A stretch of DNA of 64,000 bases from the NCBI RefSeq assembly GCF_019112545.1, contig NW_025064880.1, positions 1,890,536 to 1,954,535 of the forward strand. Direction: 5' to 3'. The notes beneath the pieces are model-generated. The model saw only the letters and a program-made list of their open reading frames with translations. It was not told the origin of the DNA and searched no databases. A program made the translations under genes and the position numbers. Of this stretch, positions 48,170 through 60,354 are shown in pieces. How positions within the stretch are numbered: the stretch's first letter is position 1; each line of letters opens with the position of its first letter. Origin of the DNA: Guyanagaster necrorhizus (taxonomy: Eukaryota > Basidiomycota > Agaricomycetes > Agaricales > Physalacriaceae).

Positions 48170-49620
48170 ATGTCCACCACATTTACTGAACTCACAGAAA
48201 CTGATCTCAAACAAACCCAGCCCACCCATCCAAATATGTTTTCTATGGAAGACATTCTGGCCTCTGCCTCAAAGGAACAACCAGGTCTTTTCAGATCGGC
48301 CTCTAGTAGAGGACAACCTTTCTATAGGGAAACCTACAATCACTCTAGCTTCACTGCCTGCCAACTTAATTATAATGATTCCTCTAACCCTTTTGATGCC
48401 ACCAGCATTCCAACCAATAGAGTCTGACAGGCCAGCCTGATGTATAGTGCCCAAACTGACTCTCCAATAGACCTCTTATCCTTGGGCAATATGCATGGGA
48501 ATCCAGACAGCCCAGACTCAGAGGGCAGAAATAAAGACACCTCTACTCATACTCTCATCTAATGAGAACCAGATAGTAATCCACCAAACCCTTTTTCAGG
48601 TAGACTAAGAGGATCAGGAGACTCAGGTGGTCCCAATGACTCAGGCAGCTCTAATGGTCCTGCAAGAAGTAACAATTCAAACCAGCAGAACATATTTCTA
48701 GAATTTATAAACCTGTTATGAGGAGTCTCTGCTTCCCTCAACAACTCTAAACCAGCCACTATTCATACCAAGATCAAGGAACTGGAACCATTTGATGGCT
48801 CTGACTCTCACAAACTGAAGGCTTTCATTGTCTCCCTTCAGTTGAACTTCAACAACAGACCTACTACATTTGCAACAGATGCTAACAAGGTTAACTATTC
48901 CATCTCATTTCTGGCTGGCACTGTGCTTAACTGGTTTGAATCAGACACTCTTAACCCCAATCCATGGAATCCACCAGCCTGGCAATTCTCCTATGCAGCT
49001 TTTCTAGATGAGCTTCATAGCAACTTCAGCCCCTTTGATGCTATCAGAGATGCTGAAGATGCATTAGAATACCTTTGGATGTGCAATGGAGACTGGATCA
49101 TAAAGTATATAGTCTAATTCAACCAGTATGCTTCACAAATTGAGTACAGAGATAACTCCCTCTGCCATACCTTTTACCATGGCCTCTGCACCCATATCAA
49201 AGATGACATGGCACACTATAGGAAGCCAAACAACCTTTGTGATATGTGCTTCCTTGCCCAAGAACTTGATGCTTGCTACTAGACCCAGAAGACTGAAATT
49301 GCCCATGAAAACTGGGACAATAAATTCCCCAACCCCAAATCCAAGGGGTCTAACATGTCTTTCTCAGACTTCAGCTCTACACTGAAATCTACCACCTCTA
49401 AGCTCTATGCTGATAAGCTAGGCAAAGATGGCCATCTTACTCAGGAAGAAAAAGACCACTGGCACCAGAATAACCTTTGCATATTCTGTGGAGCCAAACA
49501 TAAGACTGAGGACTGCAACAAGTAGAAGGCAGCAGCCTCTGCCAAGGGTTATGCAGCAGAAGTTGACATTGCTCCTGTCAGAAAACTAGAAAGCAACTCT
49601 GTTCTCTCTGTGTGAGTTTA
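48170..49620 (+). pseudogene. gag of the chromovirus, with CCHC zinc knuckle
   Basis: The frame starting at 48170 (MSTTFTELTETDLKQ) is broken by several TGA/TAG stops, some shortened frames and no large deletion. The capsid core is visible in FDGSDSHKLKAFIVSLQLNF and YSISFLAGTVLNWFESD (about 48790-48950) and in HSNFSPFDAIRDAEDALEYL. The nucleocapsid knuckle CIFCGAKHKTEDC (49478-49516) fits C-x2-C-x4-H-x4-C with all four ligands kept. The product would package the element RNA into virus-like particles inside the cell. Confidence 0.85.
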
Positions 49621-49726
49621 GGGTTGCATTGACTCTATTTGCACACCGAAGGTCATCACTCTCAATGCAATATTCCTTTCCAATCACTTCTTCCACATTC
49701 CTCTCTCAGCAGAATTACCAACTACC

Positions 49727-52700
49727 ATGAAACCTGATGGTTTCCCAACTTGTATCATTCTGCATTTTCTTGCTCTTATTGATTCTGGCTCTAGCCACTA
49801 CTTTATTAACACTAAGTATGTAGCTGCCAATGAAATTTCCATTAAAACCATCTCTAGTGTGCAACTTCAATTATTTGATGGCTCCATTGGAAGCCATATA
49901 TCTCAAATCACAACTATTCCTATCCATTTCCTGTCTGAAGACACCTTTCCCATTGACTTCTATGTCACTCCTCTGGATTCATCTTGCAATCTTGTCCTAG
50001 GATACAACTGGCTCTCCTACTACAATCCACTGATTGACTGAGCTGAGAACAGTATCATTTTTCACTCAAGCTACCAGGACCTCACTCCAACCAATTCCAC
50101 AGTCTCCACCATATCCCAGGGACTTCCATGCCCACAGGACAATAGTCCACCCCTCTCCAAGCCTTCCAGCTCAAATCTGGGACTTCTATGCCCATTGGAC
50201 TCCATCAGTCCAACTCCTGGAGCTTCATTCCATTCCAAATTGACTCTGGGTAACCAGTGGACTCTATTCCTATACAAACTCATCTACTCCTATCCTCCCT
50301 CAGAGTCTTTTACTGTGAAAGCACATCCAAAGATCTTCATTATATCTACTGCTGTATTTGTCTGAGCCAGTGCAGAAGAAGGTGCTCAGCAGTTCACACT
50401 ATAGCCTTTCTTGCCTAATATTAGAGCCAAAGCCGCATCTGCAGAACTAGCAGATCTTTCATCAGTTCCAGTAGAGTACCATAATTTTGCAGATGTCTTC
50501 AGTGATACCCTCTCTGAAAAGCTACCCAAACACAGGCTGTATGACTTCAAAATCAACCTTGAGGAAGGAACATCTCTACTGCTTGGCTCCATTTATTCTC
50601 TCTCAGAATCTGAACTCAAGGCCCTATGAGAGTTTATTGATGATAATTTATGCAATAGATTTATTACTCCATCTCACTCTCCACATAGAGCTTCAGTTCT
50701 ATTTGTCAAGAAAAAAACCAGTGAACTCTGACTTTGCATCAACTACCATAGCCTAAACAAAATCTCCAAGAAAGATCACTATACTCTCCTTCTCATTTCC
50801 AATCTTCTCGACTCCACCCACTCTGCACACATCTACACTAAGCTTGACCTTAGGCACACCTACTATCTCATTCACATAGCTAAGGGGGATGAATGGAAAA
50901 CAGCCTTTCAGACCCATTATGGTTCCTTCAAATAGCACATCATGCCTTTTGGTCTCACAAATGCTCCAGCAGCATTCCAATGATTTGTGAACAATATATT
51001 CTCTGATATGCTCAATATATCAGTAGTAGTCTATCTCAATGACATTCTTATATATTCCAACAATCCAGAAGATCATCAGAAACATATTCAAGAGGTCCTA
51101 CATAGGCTTAGAGCTAATGGACTCTACTGTAAAGGTTTCAAATGCAAATTCAACCCAGACTCTATGGAGTATCTAGGCTATATCCTATCATCTGAAAGAC
51201 TTTGCATATCTGAAGAAAAAGTCAAGGCCATTATTGACTGGCTGGTGCTGCAAAAAGTTAAGGACATCCAATCCTTTCTTGGCTTTGCTAACTTCTACCA
51301 TTGCTTCATATACAGATATAGTGATATCATCATCCCCTTTACATGACTCATCCACAAGAGAACTCCATGGAAATTTGACGACAATTGCTTAGCTGTCTTT
51401 AATGAATTAAAACAGACCTTTACACATGCTCCCATCCTTACTCACTGGGTTTCTGATCAAAAAATAGTGGTGGAAACCAATGCCTCTGATTATGCCATCA
51501 CAGCTATCCTCTCTATCTACCTTGAAGATGGTGAAATTCACCTGATTGCATTCCACTCTCAGAGCCTCCACAATACCGAACTCAATTATGACACCTATGA
51601 CAAAGAGCTTCTGGCCATTTTTGAAGCTTTCAAACATTGGCAGCACTACTTTAAAGGCTCTGCAGACTCCATTGATATTGTAACAGACTACAAGAACCTT
51701 GAATACTTTGCCACCACTAAGATTCTAATCTGCCAACAAGTCCACTGGTCTGAATACCTATCTCAGTTCAACCTAGTAATTTGTTTCTGCCCTGGAAAAC
51801 TTGGTGGAAAACTGGATGTGCTCACTAGATGATGGGATGTCTACCCTAAAGAGAGGGATAGCCAATATGCCCAAGTCAACCCTCACAATTTTTGACTCAT
51901 GTTCACTCAAGAATAACTTTCCACATCACTCCATGCAATCTACCTTGAAGGCTCTACCCTCTGAGCCAGCACCATCATGGACATTGACAAGCTCCACATC
52001 AATATCAAACAAGCACAATCTTCTGATCCTATATCCTCTAATAGCCTCTGCCAGGCTAAGGCCACTTCAGAATCCTCTCTCAGTGGTCCATTGATGAATC
52101 AGACATCCTTCACTTTGAAGGCTGCATTTATGTCTCAGAGTCCAGAGATCTCTGTCTCCATATACTACAGAACAATCACAATCACATCTTGGCAGGCCAC
52201 TTTGATCAAAACTGGACATTAGAACTAGTCTGGCAGAACTATACCTGGCCAAAGATGCATGAATATGTCTGACACTATGTTAAGTCCTGCACAGTTTGTG
52301 GGTGCAGTAAGGCACCTAGACACCGCCTCTATAGGTTACTCAAACTTCTGCCAGTTCTCAAATGGCTATGGGATTCTATTTTCATGGACTTCATTGAACA
52401 ACTACCAGACTCCAACAGATTTACCACCATCTTAGTAGTCATAGACTGAGCTAGCAAGCAAGCTATCTTCATTCTCACTTATGACACTATTAACTCCATG
52501 GAGCTCACTCAACTTTTCCTTATCTATATATTCTCTAAACATGGGGTATCCAGTCACATCACATCTGACTACAGCTCTGAATTTGTCTCCCAATTTACTC
52601 ATGCCTTAGCTGTGGCCTTTGACATAAAACTCCATTTTACCTCTGATTATCATCCAGAGGCTAATAGACAAATAGAACAAGCAAACCAAACTTTAGAATA

Positions 52701-53449
52701 ATACATCTGCATCTACTGCTCCTACCAGCAGGACAACTGGGACACCCTCTTATCTATTGCTGAATTTGCCTACAATAATGCCCCTAATGTATCCACTAGA
52801 ATTTTTCTATTTTTTGCTAACAAAGGTTACCACCTCAACATCACTATTCACCCTGAAAGGGACATCACCTCCACCCAGACCTAAGATTTTGCAGTCAATC
52901 TTGACAAACTTCATCAATTACTGAAGGATGAAATTTTCAAAGCTCAGTCTTGCTACAAAATCCAAACAGACAAGCATTGGATTCCAGCATCCCTATTCAC
53001 AGTGGAAGACAAGACCTACCTCAGCTCCAAATATATCAAAATCACCCACCTGACCAGAAAAATTTTAGAAAAATACCTTGGTCTTTTTAAAATCATAGCC
53101 CAACCTGGTATCCACTCTTTTACCCTGAGGCTTCTGCCAGATCTTCAGTCTATTCACTCTGTCTTCTATGTGTCACAATTGGAATCCATAGAAGAAAACA
53201 CCATTCCTAACTGAATCCAACCACCACTGCCTCCAGTCGAAGTCAACAGAGAAGAACATTTCAAAATAGCTCAAATTTTTGACTCTAAACTGGACTGCTG
53301 GTTCTGCTGCTCACTGTTGTACAAAATCCAGTGGCTAAGATATGAAGGTACCAATGAAGAATTTGCTTGGTTACTGGCCTCTGAGTTCTCCACCAATGAA
53401 TTCATTGAAGAATTCCACCACTGATATCCAGACAAACCAGGACTCTTGT
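49727..53449 (+). pseudogene. pol of the chromovirus: protease, RT, RNase H, integrase, chromodomain
   Basis: The protease has LALIDSGSSHYF (Asp at about 49781). RT runs about 50,530-51,350: [24 protein letters not shown], and the catalytic box as YLNDILIYS (about 51,032), where the family has YLDD, so one catalytic Asp is Asn. RNase H begins VETNASDYAITAIL (about 51,471) with ELNYDTYDKELLAIFEAF. The integrase has AGHFDQ and CTVCGCSKAPR (zinc-binding half), then IFMDFIEQLP, HITSDYSSEFVSQF and EQANQTLE (about 52,380-52,700), so the DDE residues are kept. A chromodomain at about 53,253-53,449 (FKIAQIFDSKLD ... LYKIQWLRYEGTNEEFAWL) would target modified histones. Stops interrupt every domain. 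Confidence 0.88.
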
Positions 53450-53802
53450 TCAAAGTCATTCAAACATCCCATTCCTAATACAATGCTACTCTGGATACTA
53501 CCAGCACTCCACCTTACCATTTCAATTCTAACCACTAATTACTACTATTTCAATCACCTCTTTTACACTTTTAAAATCAAAACCTTGTATTTACATTTTT
53601 TTTCTCTACTACCAACATCCAATGCCCTTTTCTATATATATTTTATACAAATATTTTACAAAGAAGCAGAATCTGACAGGCCCACACTGGAATCTGAACT
53701 CTCTCTCTGCTCCTTCAACTCCTCTATATTCTTGTCTAGCTCTTTCAACATTGCCTTCCAAAGATTCTCTATTCTTTGATCTCTCTTATCCTTGAAAATC
53801 AG

Positions 53803-55063
53803 TCAGGCCTTCTTCCAGACCTCCATCTTGGACTCCAAAAACAGCTCTGAAGGAGATGACATATCATCAGAACCATAGTCATCTTGAAGACCTGCCACAG
53901 TACCATGAACATCCACCATCTTGTCTGCCAACTCATCCACATGATGCATCAACTTGCATATCAATTTTGAAAGTTGATAGAGACTAGTGGAGATCTCCAC
54001 ACTGCTGATCACCTCACTCATAGTGACACCCTTGTTGAACAAACAGGCATTTTTCTTGACCTTGCAGCAAGAGCAAGTCTGCCTTTGATCAGCCCCTTTG
54101 GTTACCAGTTGTGCATAACACTATATGCTATCTTGATGACAATGCACACAACTCTCTGAAAACAAAAGCTAAGTTAAGCCATGAAAGAAAACTAAGACAC
54201 TTACTTTCACTATCCAATAATTCTTTGCTCTCTGCCAGTCCTACCACTTCCAACTTCACCTGCTTTTTGGAGCTAACAACCACCTCTGTCCCACTGCCAT
54301 CCACTATGCTCTTCAACCTGAACTTGCATTTATGGCCCTTCTCTGCCAGACCTGCTGCCCTTCTCTTTCCCTCCCACACCCTCTTCCTTCTCTCTAGAGT
54401 CCTCTCAGATTCCTCAGACTCATTGTCTCCCTCAGTCCCCTTATCCTGCTTATCATTGGACCCTGGAGATGCATGGCAAGTCACTTTCTTAAAGTGAAGA
54501 CCAAGACCAGGACCAAACCATTCCACCAACACTTGATGCAGCCAGAAATCAATGGCCTCCATGAAGGTCATTTGCAACCCATCCTCTGTAACCATCCCCT
54601 CTGGCTCTATCTCCTCAGCCTCAACCCTTGCTGCTGCCTCTGTAGCCTCTCTCTTCTCAGCCTCCCTCCAAGCCATCTCTCTCAACACTTCCTCTGCCTC
54701 CTTCACTTGCCTCTCCATGGCCTGCTGAACCTCCTCCCTCTTCCTCTCCAATTCCTCCCTCTACTTCTTTTTCTGTGACTCCTGGGTCACATAGTCTGCC
54801 CAGGCCCTTTTCTCCTGCTCCCACTCCTCTTGCCATTCCAAATGGCTCTCTATGGCCTCTGCATATTCTTCCTCCACAGATTGCCATTCCAGATGAAACA
54901 ATTCCTTGGCCTCTTCAAGGCCATCAGGAGTGAATCCCCTCACCAGAGGCTTGAGAGAGTGTGAGTGATGATACATGGTGAGCGATGACATAGATGAAGA
55001 TGGTGGTTTCAGTTCAAGCTGCAAAACTCCTATAGCCACTAACAATCTTCTATGTGGCCCCAC
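53803..55063 (-). pseudogene. antisense accessory ORF between pol and 3' LTR
   Basis: On the strand opposite to gag-pol a long frame runs from 55063 (MGPHRRLLVAIGVLQLELKPP) to 54128, with one TAG at about 54,770. It continues in pieces to 53803. The product is highly charged and helical (KELFHLEWQSVEEEYAEAIESHLEWQEEWEQEKRAWADYV, then REMAWREAEKREATEAAARVEAEEIEPE), followed by FMEAIDFWLHQVLVEWFGPGLGLHFKKVTCHA and a Lys/Arg/Glu-rich tail. It would form a coiled coil. I recall similar charged proteins annotated alone in other mushroom genomes. The function is unknown. Confidence 0.6.
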
Positions 55064-55114
55064 CAGCCATCAGGATCTGCACACTTGAGGGCAAGAATGC
55101 TAAGGGGGGGATAC

Positions 55115-55612
55115 TGTTATGTGCATGCCACCAGCCTCTATGTCACCTCAACCAACCATGAATCCAATCACACTACCCACCAGACTCTGGCCACTTCCCA
55201 TTACCTACTAATTTCATTTCACCATTATCATTTCACATCTGTATTTTACATTGTAATATCTAGACCCTGAACTCGATAGTGAATACTGACACTGAAACCC
55301 AATAGAACCTAACTCAGAATTAGCTACTATTAGTATATAAAGCCATGTACATCATCATAACTACTCAGTTCAAATATCAACTTAGATAAGCCAGCTACAC
55401 TTCGCACTCACTTCCACTCCTCCTTACCTTGTCCATTGGATTTCACTCCAAAGGACATTCTGGTTCACTTCTCTAATGAAACTCTGTTCAGTTCATCCAG
55501 ATCCTTGGGCTCTGACTCAAGGGTGATGTTGCCAATAGCTTCATCAATGCCCACACACTCTATTGGACTCCATGCATGCACTCAAGCCCACTCAATTGGC
55601 ATGTTTCTAACA
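55115..55612 (+). repeat. 3' LTR of the chromovirus
   Basis: It has the same length as the 5' LTR with no indels. By hand count it differs at about 72 of 498 positions, almost exclusively by transitions. The self-primer region has become AGTTCAAATAT here. Confidence 0.93.
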
Positions 55613-55617
55613 AGCAC

Positions 55618-56399
55618 TCTCAGTCAAAGGGTATTGACCTATAAGTGGTCTGTATAGCTAATTCTATTGGAGGGGTGTCATACTGGTATACAGTTTTAGT
55701 ATAGATGTCCAGTAGTCTCAGTATTGCTTATTCTCCTTTTTATGTGTTATCTTATACACTACTTATACTATCCTTTTACTAATACTAAGTATGCTACATT
55801 TAAACAGCCTTTGTAACTGCAGTACTAGCTTAGTGAGCCTAATGAAGTTTTTATTACACAAAGTCTTAAAGGCTGTGAAGCTTTTAATAAATATTGCATA
55901 TTTAAAAGTTTATGTAGCTAATAGTACACTAGTCCTTCTAATATTCTTTATATATCTAACTAAACACAGAGTTAGTCCTTTGTGGCCTATTACTCTTCTA
56001 TATGCTAGCTGTAAAAAGCTTAAACATCTATAGCTAGCTTTATATATATATTGTGATAGACTTTATAGACTATATTAAAGTGCTATATATATACTAACAA
56101 TGATATATGTCTTATATGATCAAGGATTGTAGTTTTTGGCCTGGTCTATAGTGCTTATTAGAATTAAAAGTTCACATGTCATAAAGATTAATGAGAAAAG
56201 TTTGCAAGGACAAGAAAAGTTTGCAGACAAAAGGAAAGTTCATGTATAACATACAATCTTCATGCACAAGGGAATATCAATGAATAATGGATAGTTCTTG
56301 ACAAAATTACTGCCATTGAACCCCAAATGATTGGTTTACTAAAAGCCTGCTTAAGGACAGAAGTCAAAAATAATTATTGAGGCTCATAATTTTAGAGCA
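55618..56399. other. AT-rich decayed DNA between elements
   Basis: Only short frames exist and most of the sequence has TA-rich low-complexity character. The last 250 bp may be a very decayed part of the pol gene whose integrase end follows. I cannot support a more specific call. Confidence 0.4.
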
Positions 56400-57299
56400 C
56401 ACAAAGTCTAGAGACTCATCAATGATCTCTATCATCTTTTTAACATCTGAAGCAATGCTTCAACCACTTATCACTCACAAACTGATAGGCAAACTGAGCA
56501 TGTTAATCAAGGAATCAAAAAGTATCTTTGAATGTTCATCAATCACAGACAAAATGATTAGACCAAATGGCTTGCTCTAGCAGCATTCCAATACAACAAC
56601 TATGTTCACTCTGCAACAAACAAGACTCTCTTCTTCATTAATCATGAACATCATCTCCATGTTATAGTCACTAACTGATATAACACTACAACTTCTGTTT
56701 CAACCAACTTCACATAACTCATGACTACAATTCATGCTAAAATACACATCACTCTTAAAAAGGCTGCCACTATTATGAAGGCACAATATGATAAACACCA
56801 GTGACCTGCTCATGAATACTCTATCAATGATAAAGTCTGGCTGGATACCAGCAACCTTCATCTTTCATGCCTAAAATGCAAACTTGCTGATAAACAAACT
56901 GGACTCTTTTCTATACTTGCAAAAGTTGGTGCTTCTGTATACTGCCTAAAGCTGCCTGGCATCTAGTGCATACACTCAGTCTTTAACAAAACCCTTCTCA
57001 TCCCTTACATCATGTCTGCCTTTCCTAATCAAGAAACTCCACCTCCTTCTGAATCAATTCTAATCAAAGATGAGAAACACTATAAAGTCAAATAGATTTT
57101 GGATTATAAACTCTGCAAAGTTCATGTCCAGAGAGATGGCAATCATACTGTCACCTACTATTTCATCAAATAGAAAGACTATAGATCTGAATCCAACTAA
57201 TGGGTCTATAAAGAGGATCTGAATGCAGACAATGCCATTCATGACTATAAAATTTCCATTAATTGATCCATTGAGATAATAGTCTTAAAGAAGAAGTGA
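56400..57299 (+). pseudogene. integrase end and chromodomain of a second Ty3/gypsy element
   Basis: One frame gives YHSQTDRQTEHVNQGIKKYL, MFINHRQNDWTKWLALAAFQYNNYVHSATNKTLFFINHEHH and later KVWLDTSNLHLSCLKCKLADKQTGLFSILAKVG. It then gives ILDYKLCKVHVQRDGNHTVTYYFIK and DYRSESN, a chromodomain-like end. These are hallmark segments of gypsy integrases. Stops are TAG or TGA where the family has Trp, Arg or Gln. The fragment runs directly into the LTR at 57300. Confidence 0.8.
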
Positions 57300-57756
57300 T
57301 ATTATGATTTTCTCTATATCTTTTTTTATCTTATTTTATCTTATTTTATCAGAGTGCCTATCTTCTCTTGAGCACTTTCTTGAAGAGCATGAGAATATTA
57401 AGTAATCACAATATATAGAGTGCCATTATACTCAGTCATCTCACCCACAGACAAGTTCCTATTGTTTTACTCCTAATGACCAGACAGAACCAGTATCTTA
57501 GCACAAAACAGTACAATAGACAATAGTTATATTTATTATAAGCTGAACAGTATATAAATAAGATAGCTCTCACTGTAGTAGCCTAGCTTCAAGCTATAAG
57601 TTTATCTCATACTATCTTCTCTTGAGCCTAGTCTGTCTCTAGCCTTGAAGCACTTTACCTATCAGAACATATTTAGTGAACTCTAGTATGACTGTACAAA
57701 CATGATACAATGCTAGTTTATCATATGTTCAGGTCACATACCAGTTAGATTTAACA
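57300..57756 (+). repeat. 3' LTR of the second gypsy family, decayed
   Basis: It starts TATTATGATTTTC (family start TGTTATGATTTTT with G to A) and ends GATTTAACA. It shares AGAGTGCCTA, GTATATAAATAAGATAGCTCTCACTGTAGTA, CTTCAAGCTATAAGTTTAT and GTTTATCATATGTT with the LTR at 60355. It follows immediately after the integrase/chromodomain fragment, as a 3' LTR should. Confidence 0.75.
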
Positions 57757-57959
57757 TATCTAGTACAAATAATCTCTAGAGCTCTATTGCTATAGTTTTC
57801 ACTGGCATTCTGGGGCTTGATACTGTCTCACTAAGAAAAGCTTCTATTTCTCTGATTGTTCTTGCTTAAGCACCTCATCTTAGATCTTTATCTTGTTGAG
57901 TCATTCTAACTCAGATAAGTTTATGCCACCAAAAAGTCACTTCACAATCTCATCATAGT

Positions 57960-60354
57960 TTTTTAAGCTCAGTCTCTCTCTGAATCCATTGCTCAACTAT
58001 TCTGGTGACTCATCATTCAGGACCAATATGTTGACTTTTCAAAACTTTTTGCTTCAATGAACTGAGGATATGATCACAATGAGAAGACAAAAGAGCTTAT
58101 AGCAGAATATGCTATTATCAGGAAAGATATTTTATCTGCCAAAAAGCTTTTCAGATCAGAATCTGACTGATGCAGAGTATATGATGTCTGGACTAGAGGT
58201 GTTCAGGTTCTTTATCCACACTGTAAGGCTGAACTCAAAGCTTATCAGAAATATGTGATCAAAGTTTTTCAGACTGCATCTTATGACTCCACAGTTGCTA
58301 TCTATATTGATGAAAAAGTTCAGCTGCAATATGTCTTTTGCTCTTCTTTGATTTCTTCAGACACAAAGGAATTTTCATCTGCTTCACTCTCTGCTATAAA
58401 AAGGTCAACAGTTCTATGTGAAAACTGAAAACTGAATTTCTGCCAAGATTCATATATCAATCACTATAGGCATGGTACTTATAGTGAATGCAGCTTAGGA
58501 CACTGAGCTAGAGACACTGTCAAATGCACTAATCTCCTCTAATCAAAAAGGAGACTTAGATTTGGAAGAGGTAATAGTGAAGGTAATAGCAGCAGCAGCA
58601 GGACCTAGATCTTTAAGGCCTCAAAAACACAAATGTGAGGACCAGAATATTAGCCTATATTTTAAATATAACTATGTCTGATCAAATAGTTCTATATCAT
58701 CTGTATCTATATCTCTCACTGCTCAATCTACTGAATCAGCCTTTCCTTTACTCTCTTCTCTTTCACATCTACTCAATGATCCATTCTTATAGGCTACACT
58801 ACATACTTTAAAAGATGTTATTATAGTTGACACACTATTCAATGTTAATCACTTGAAGAATATTCTTCAGTTTCATCCAAATGAACTCTTCACCTCCTGA
58901 GTCATTCATGATCTTCAGAATAGATTCTAGCCTCTCAATCTTAGTGAATGGAAAGATTCTCTTTATAACAAGACAGAGAATTATGCCACAGATCTCTAAG
59001 ATATCAACAAAATATAAGTATTCCATGATCATGAAGTTGCAGCTAGTCATTGGTCATCACTTCTACCAGATGGGCTTACATTCCTACCAGATATGAAATA
59101 TAAAAGTATCATTTATATTCATAGTCTGGCAGGATGAAAAACTCTGTATCATAATGGATCATACTTTCTCTGGTTTAAATGCAGGAATTCTGGCTAGCAA
59201 GGCAAAAGTCAAATATGATGATATGCATCTATTTGATGAGGCTCTATACAATGCTAAAATACAATATCTCCATGCTGATTTCACTCTATATAAAAGCAAT
59301 GTCACTAAGGCTTTTTGAATTTATCAGCACATCCTTTATAGTACTAAATGTTCTGCTATAGGGCTATTCTGCTCTTCTTTATACAAAAAGATGGCTAGAA
59401 AGACTTACTCTTTCACAAAGATCTTCATTAATGCTGCTGTTAAAGAGGATCTCTTCTAGTTTTCATCTATTCTTTCAGATTCTATAGGCCATTGCTTTAT
59501 TGACTCAGCTCTCTGAACTGACTCAGAAGCTGACATATTATTCTGGATGGATGCTAGCATAAAAAATGCATTATCATTTGTTTTTGTGAGAATGGTTTTA
59601 TATACCAGCTTCACTCATCTTTATCTAAAAATATAATTGACATCTTCTTTTTTGAGCTTGTCACTATTTTTTTTATTATTTATTATATAGTATCCCTACT
59701 CAAATCTCCTTGACACCTCTTGCTTTTTACTGACAGCCTCAATTCTGTCACTGTATTTGATTCTCTATCTATATCAGAACCTCTTTACAATAGACTCTTA
59801 CTTGGAGCAGCAGACCTTATACTCAGATCAGGAATTAATATTCATATTTGACATATCGATAGAAAGAATAATATTCAGGTGGATATGCTTTCCTGACTCT
59901 TTTAGATGACTATCATCATAAATTCTCTATTGACTGCATTCATACATTTACTCTACCAAGAAACTTATTATCAGCATGATGAAGACAGTCCTTTTAACTG
60001 TGCTGAGCAAGCATGCTCCTCATATTGCTTGCTCAGCTTTTTTTTCTCTTTTTGATAAATATATTCTTTTTCTCTAAGCTCATGCAATTGAGCTTGGAGC
60101 AGCAAAGAGTTATGCAATAGGAGCATATGACTATATATGGTTTTGCATTATTTATGCATTGTCACTCAAATCTACACCACTTACTCTCAGCAAATACATA
60201 GCCTATACATTCCAATTTATCTCATCTAGCTCAAAATATCTGACTGGAGTCTATCACCTTCTAAAAGATCTGTATTCTGATTTATAATAGCTATTCATGC
60301 ATTGCAATCAATCTGAGGGCAGTCTCTAAGGCTCTTGTTATAGCTGGTTACATC
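57960..60354 (+). mobile_element. tyrosine-recombinase retroelement (DIRS/Ngaro-like), decayed and interrupted
   Basis: A gag-like part (about 58,000-58,600) reads ILSAKKLFRSESD, WTRGVQVLYPHCKAELKAYQKYVIKVFQTA. RT-like sequence (about 58,850-59,460) contains FHDHEVAASHWSSLLPDG and MKYKSIIYIHSLAG. RNase H-like sequence (about 59,536-59,930) contains LFWMDASIKNALSF and LLGAADLILRSGINIH. About 150 bp later comes the N-terminal, SAM-like part of a tyrosine recombinase (about 60,090-60,290): ELGAAKSYAIGAYDYIWFC, LSKYIAYTFQFISSSSKYLTGVYHLLKDLY. It breaks off exactly where the LTR at 60355 starts. No methyltransferase fits between RNase H and recombinase, so it looks more Ngaro-like than DIRS1-like. 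The terminal repeats were not found. Confidence 0.6.

Larger units (their letters stand above)
47633..55612 (+). mobile_element. full-length Ty3/gypsy chromovirus, inactive
   Basis: The element is 7,980 bp with 498-bp LTRs at both ends, each starting TGTTATG and ending CTAACA. It is flanked by a perfect 5-bp target duplication AGCAC (47628-47632 and 55613-55617). The order is gag with a CCHC knuckle, protease, RT, RNase H, integrase and chromodomain. That order (integrase after RNase H) defines Ty3/gypsy, and the C-terminal chromodomain places it among chromoviruses. A long antisense ORF follows, then a polypurine tract (AAGGGGGG, about 55101-55110). Many in-frame stops make it inactive, and nearly all are explained by C-to-T or G-to-A changes. 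Confidence 0.93.

Noticed and set aside
48269..48759. Minus-strand frames inside gag of the chromovirus
   Set aside because: They are shadows of the gag sequence, in a region whose sense frame carries the capsid and zinc-knuckle motifs.
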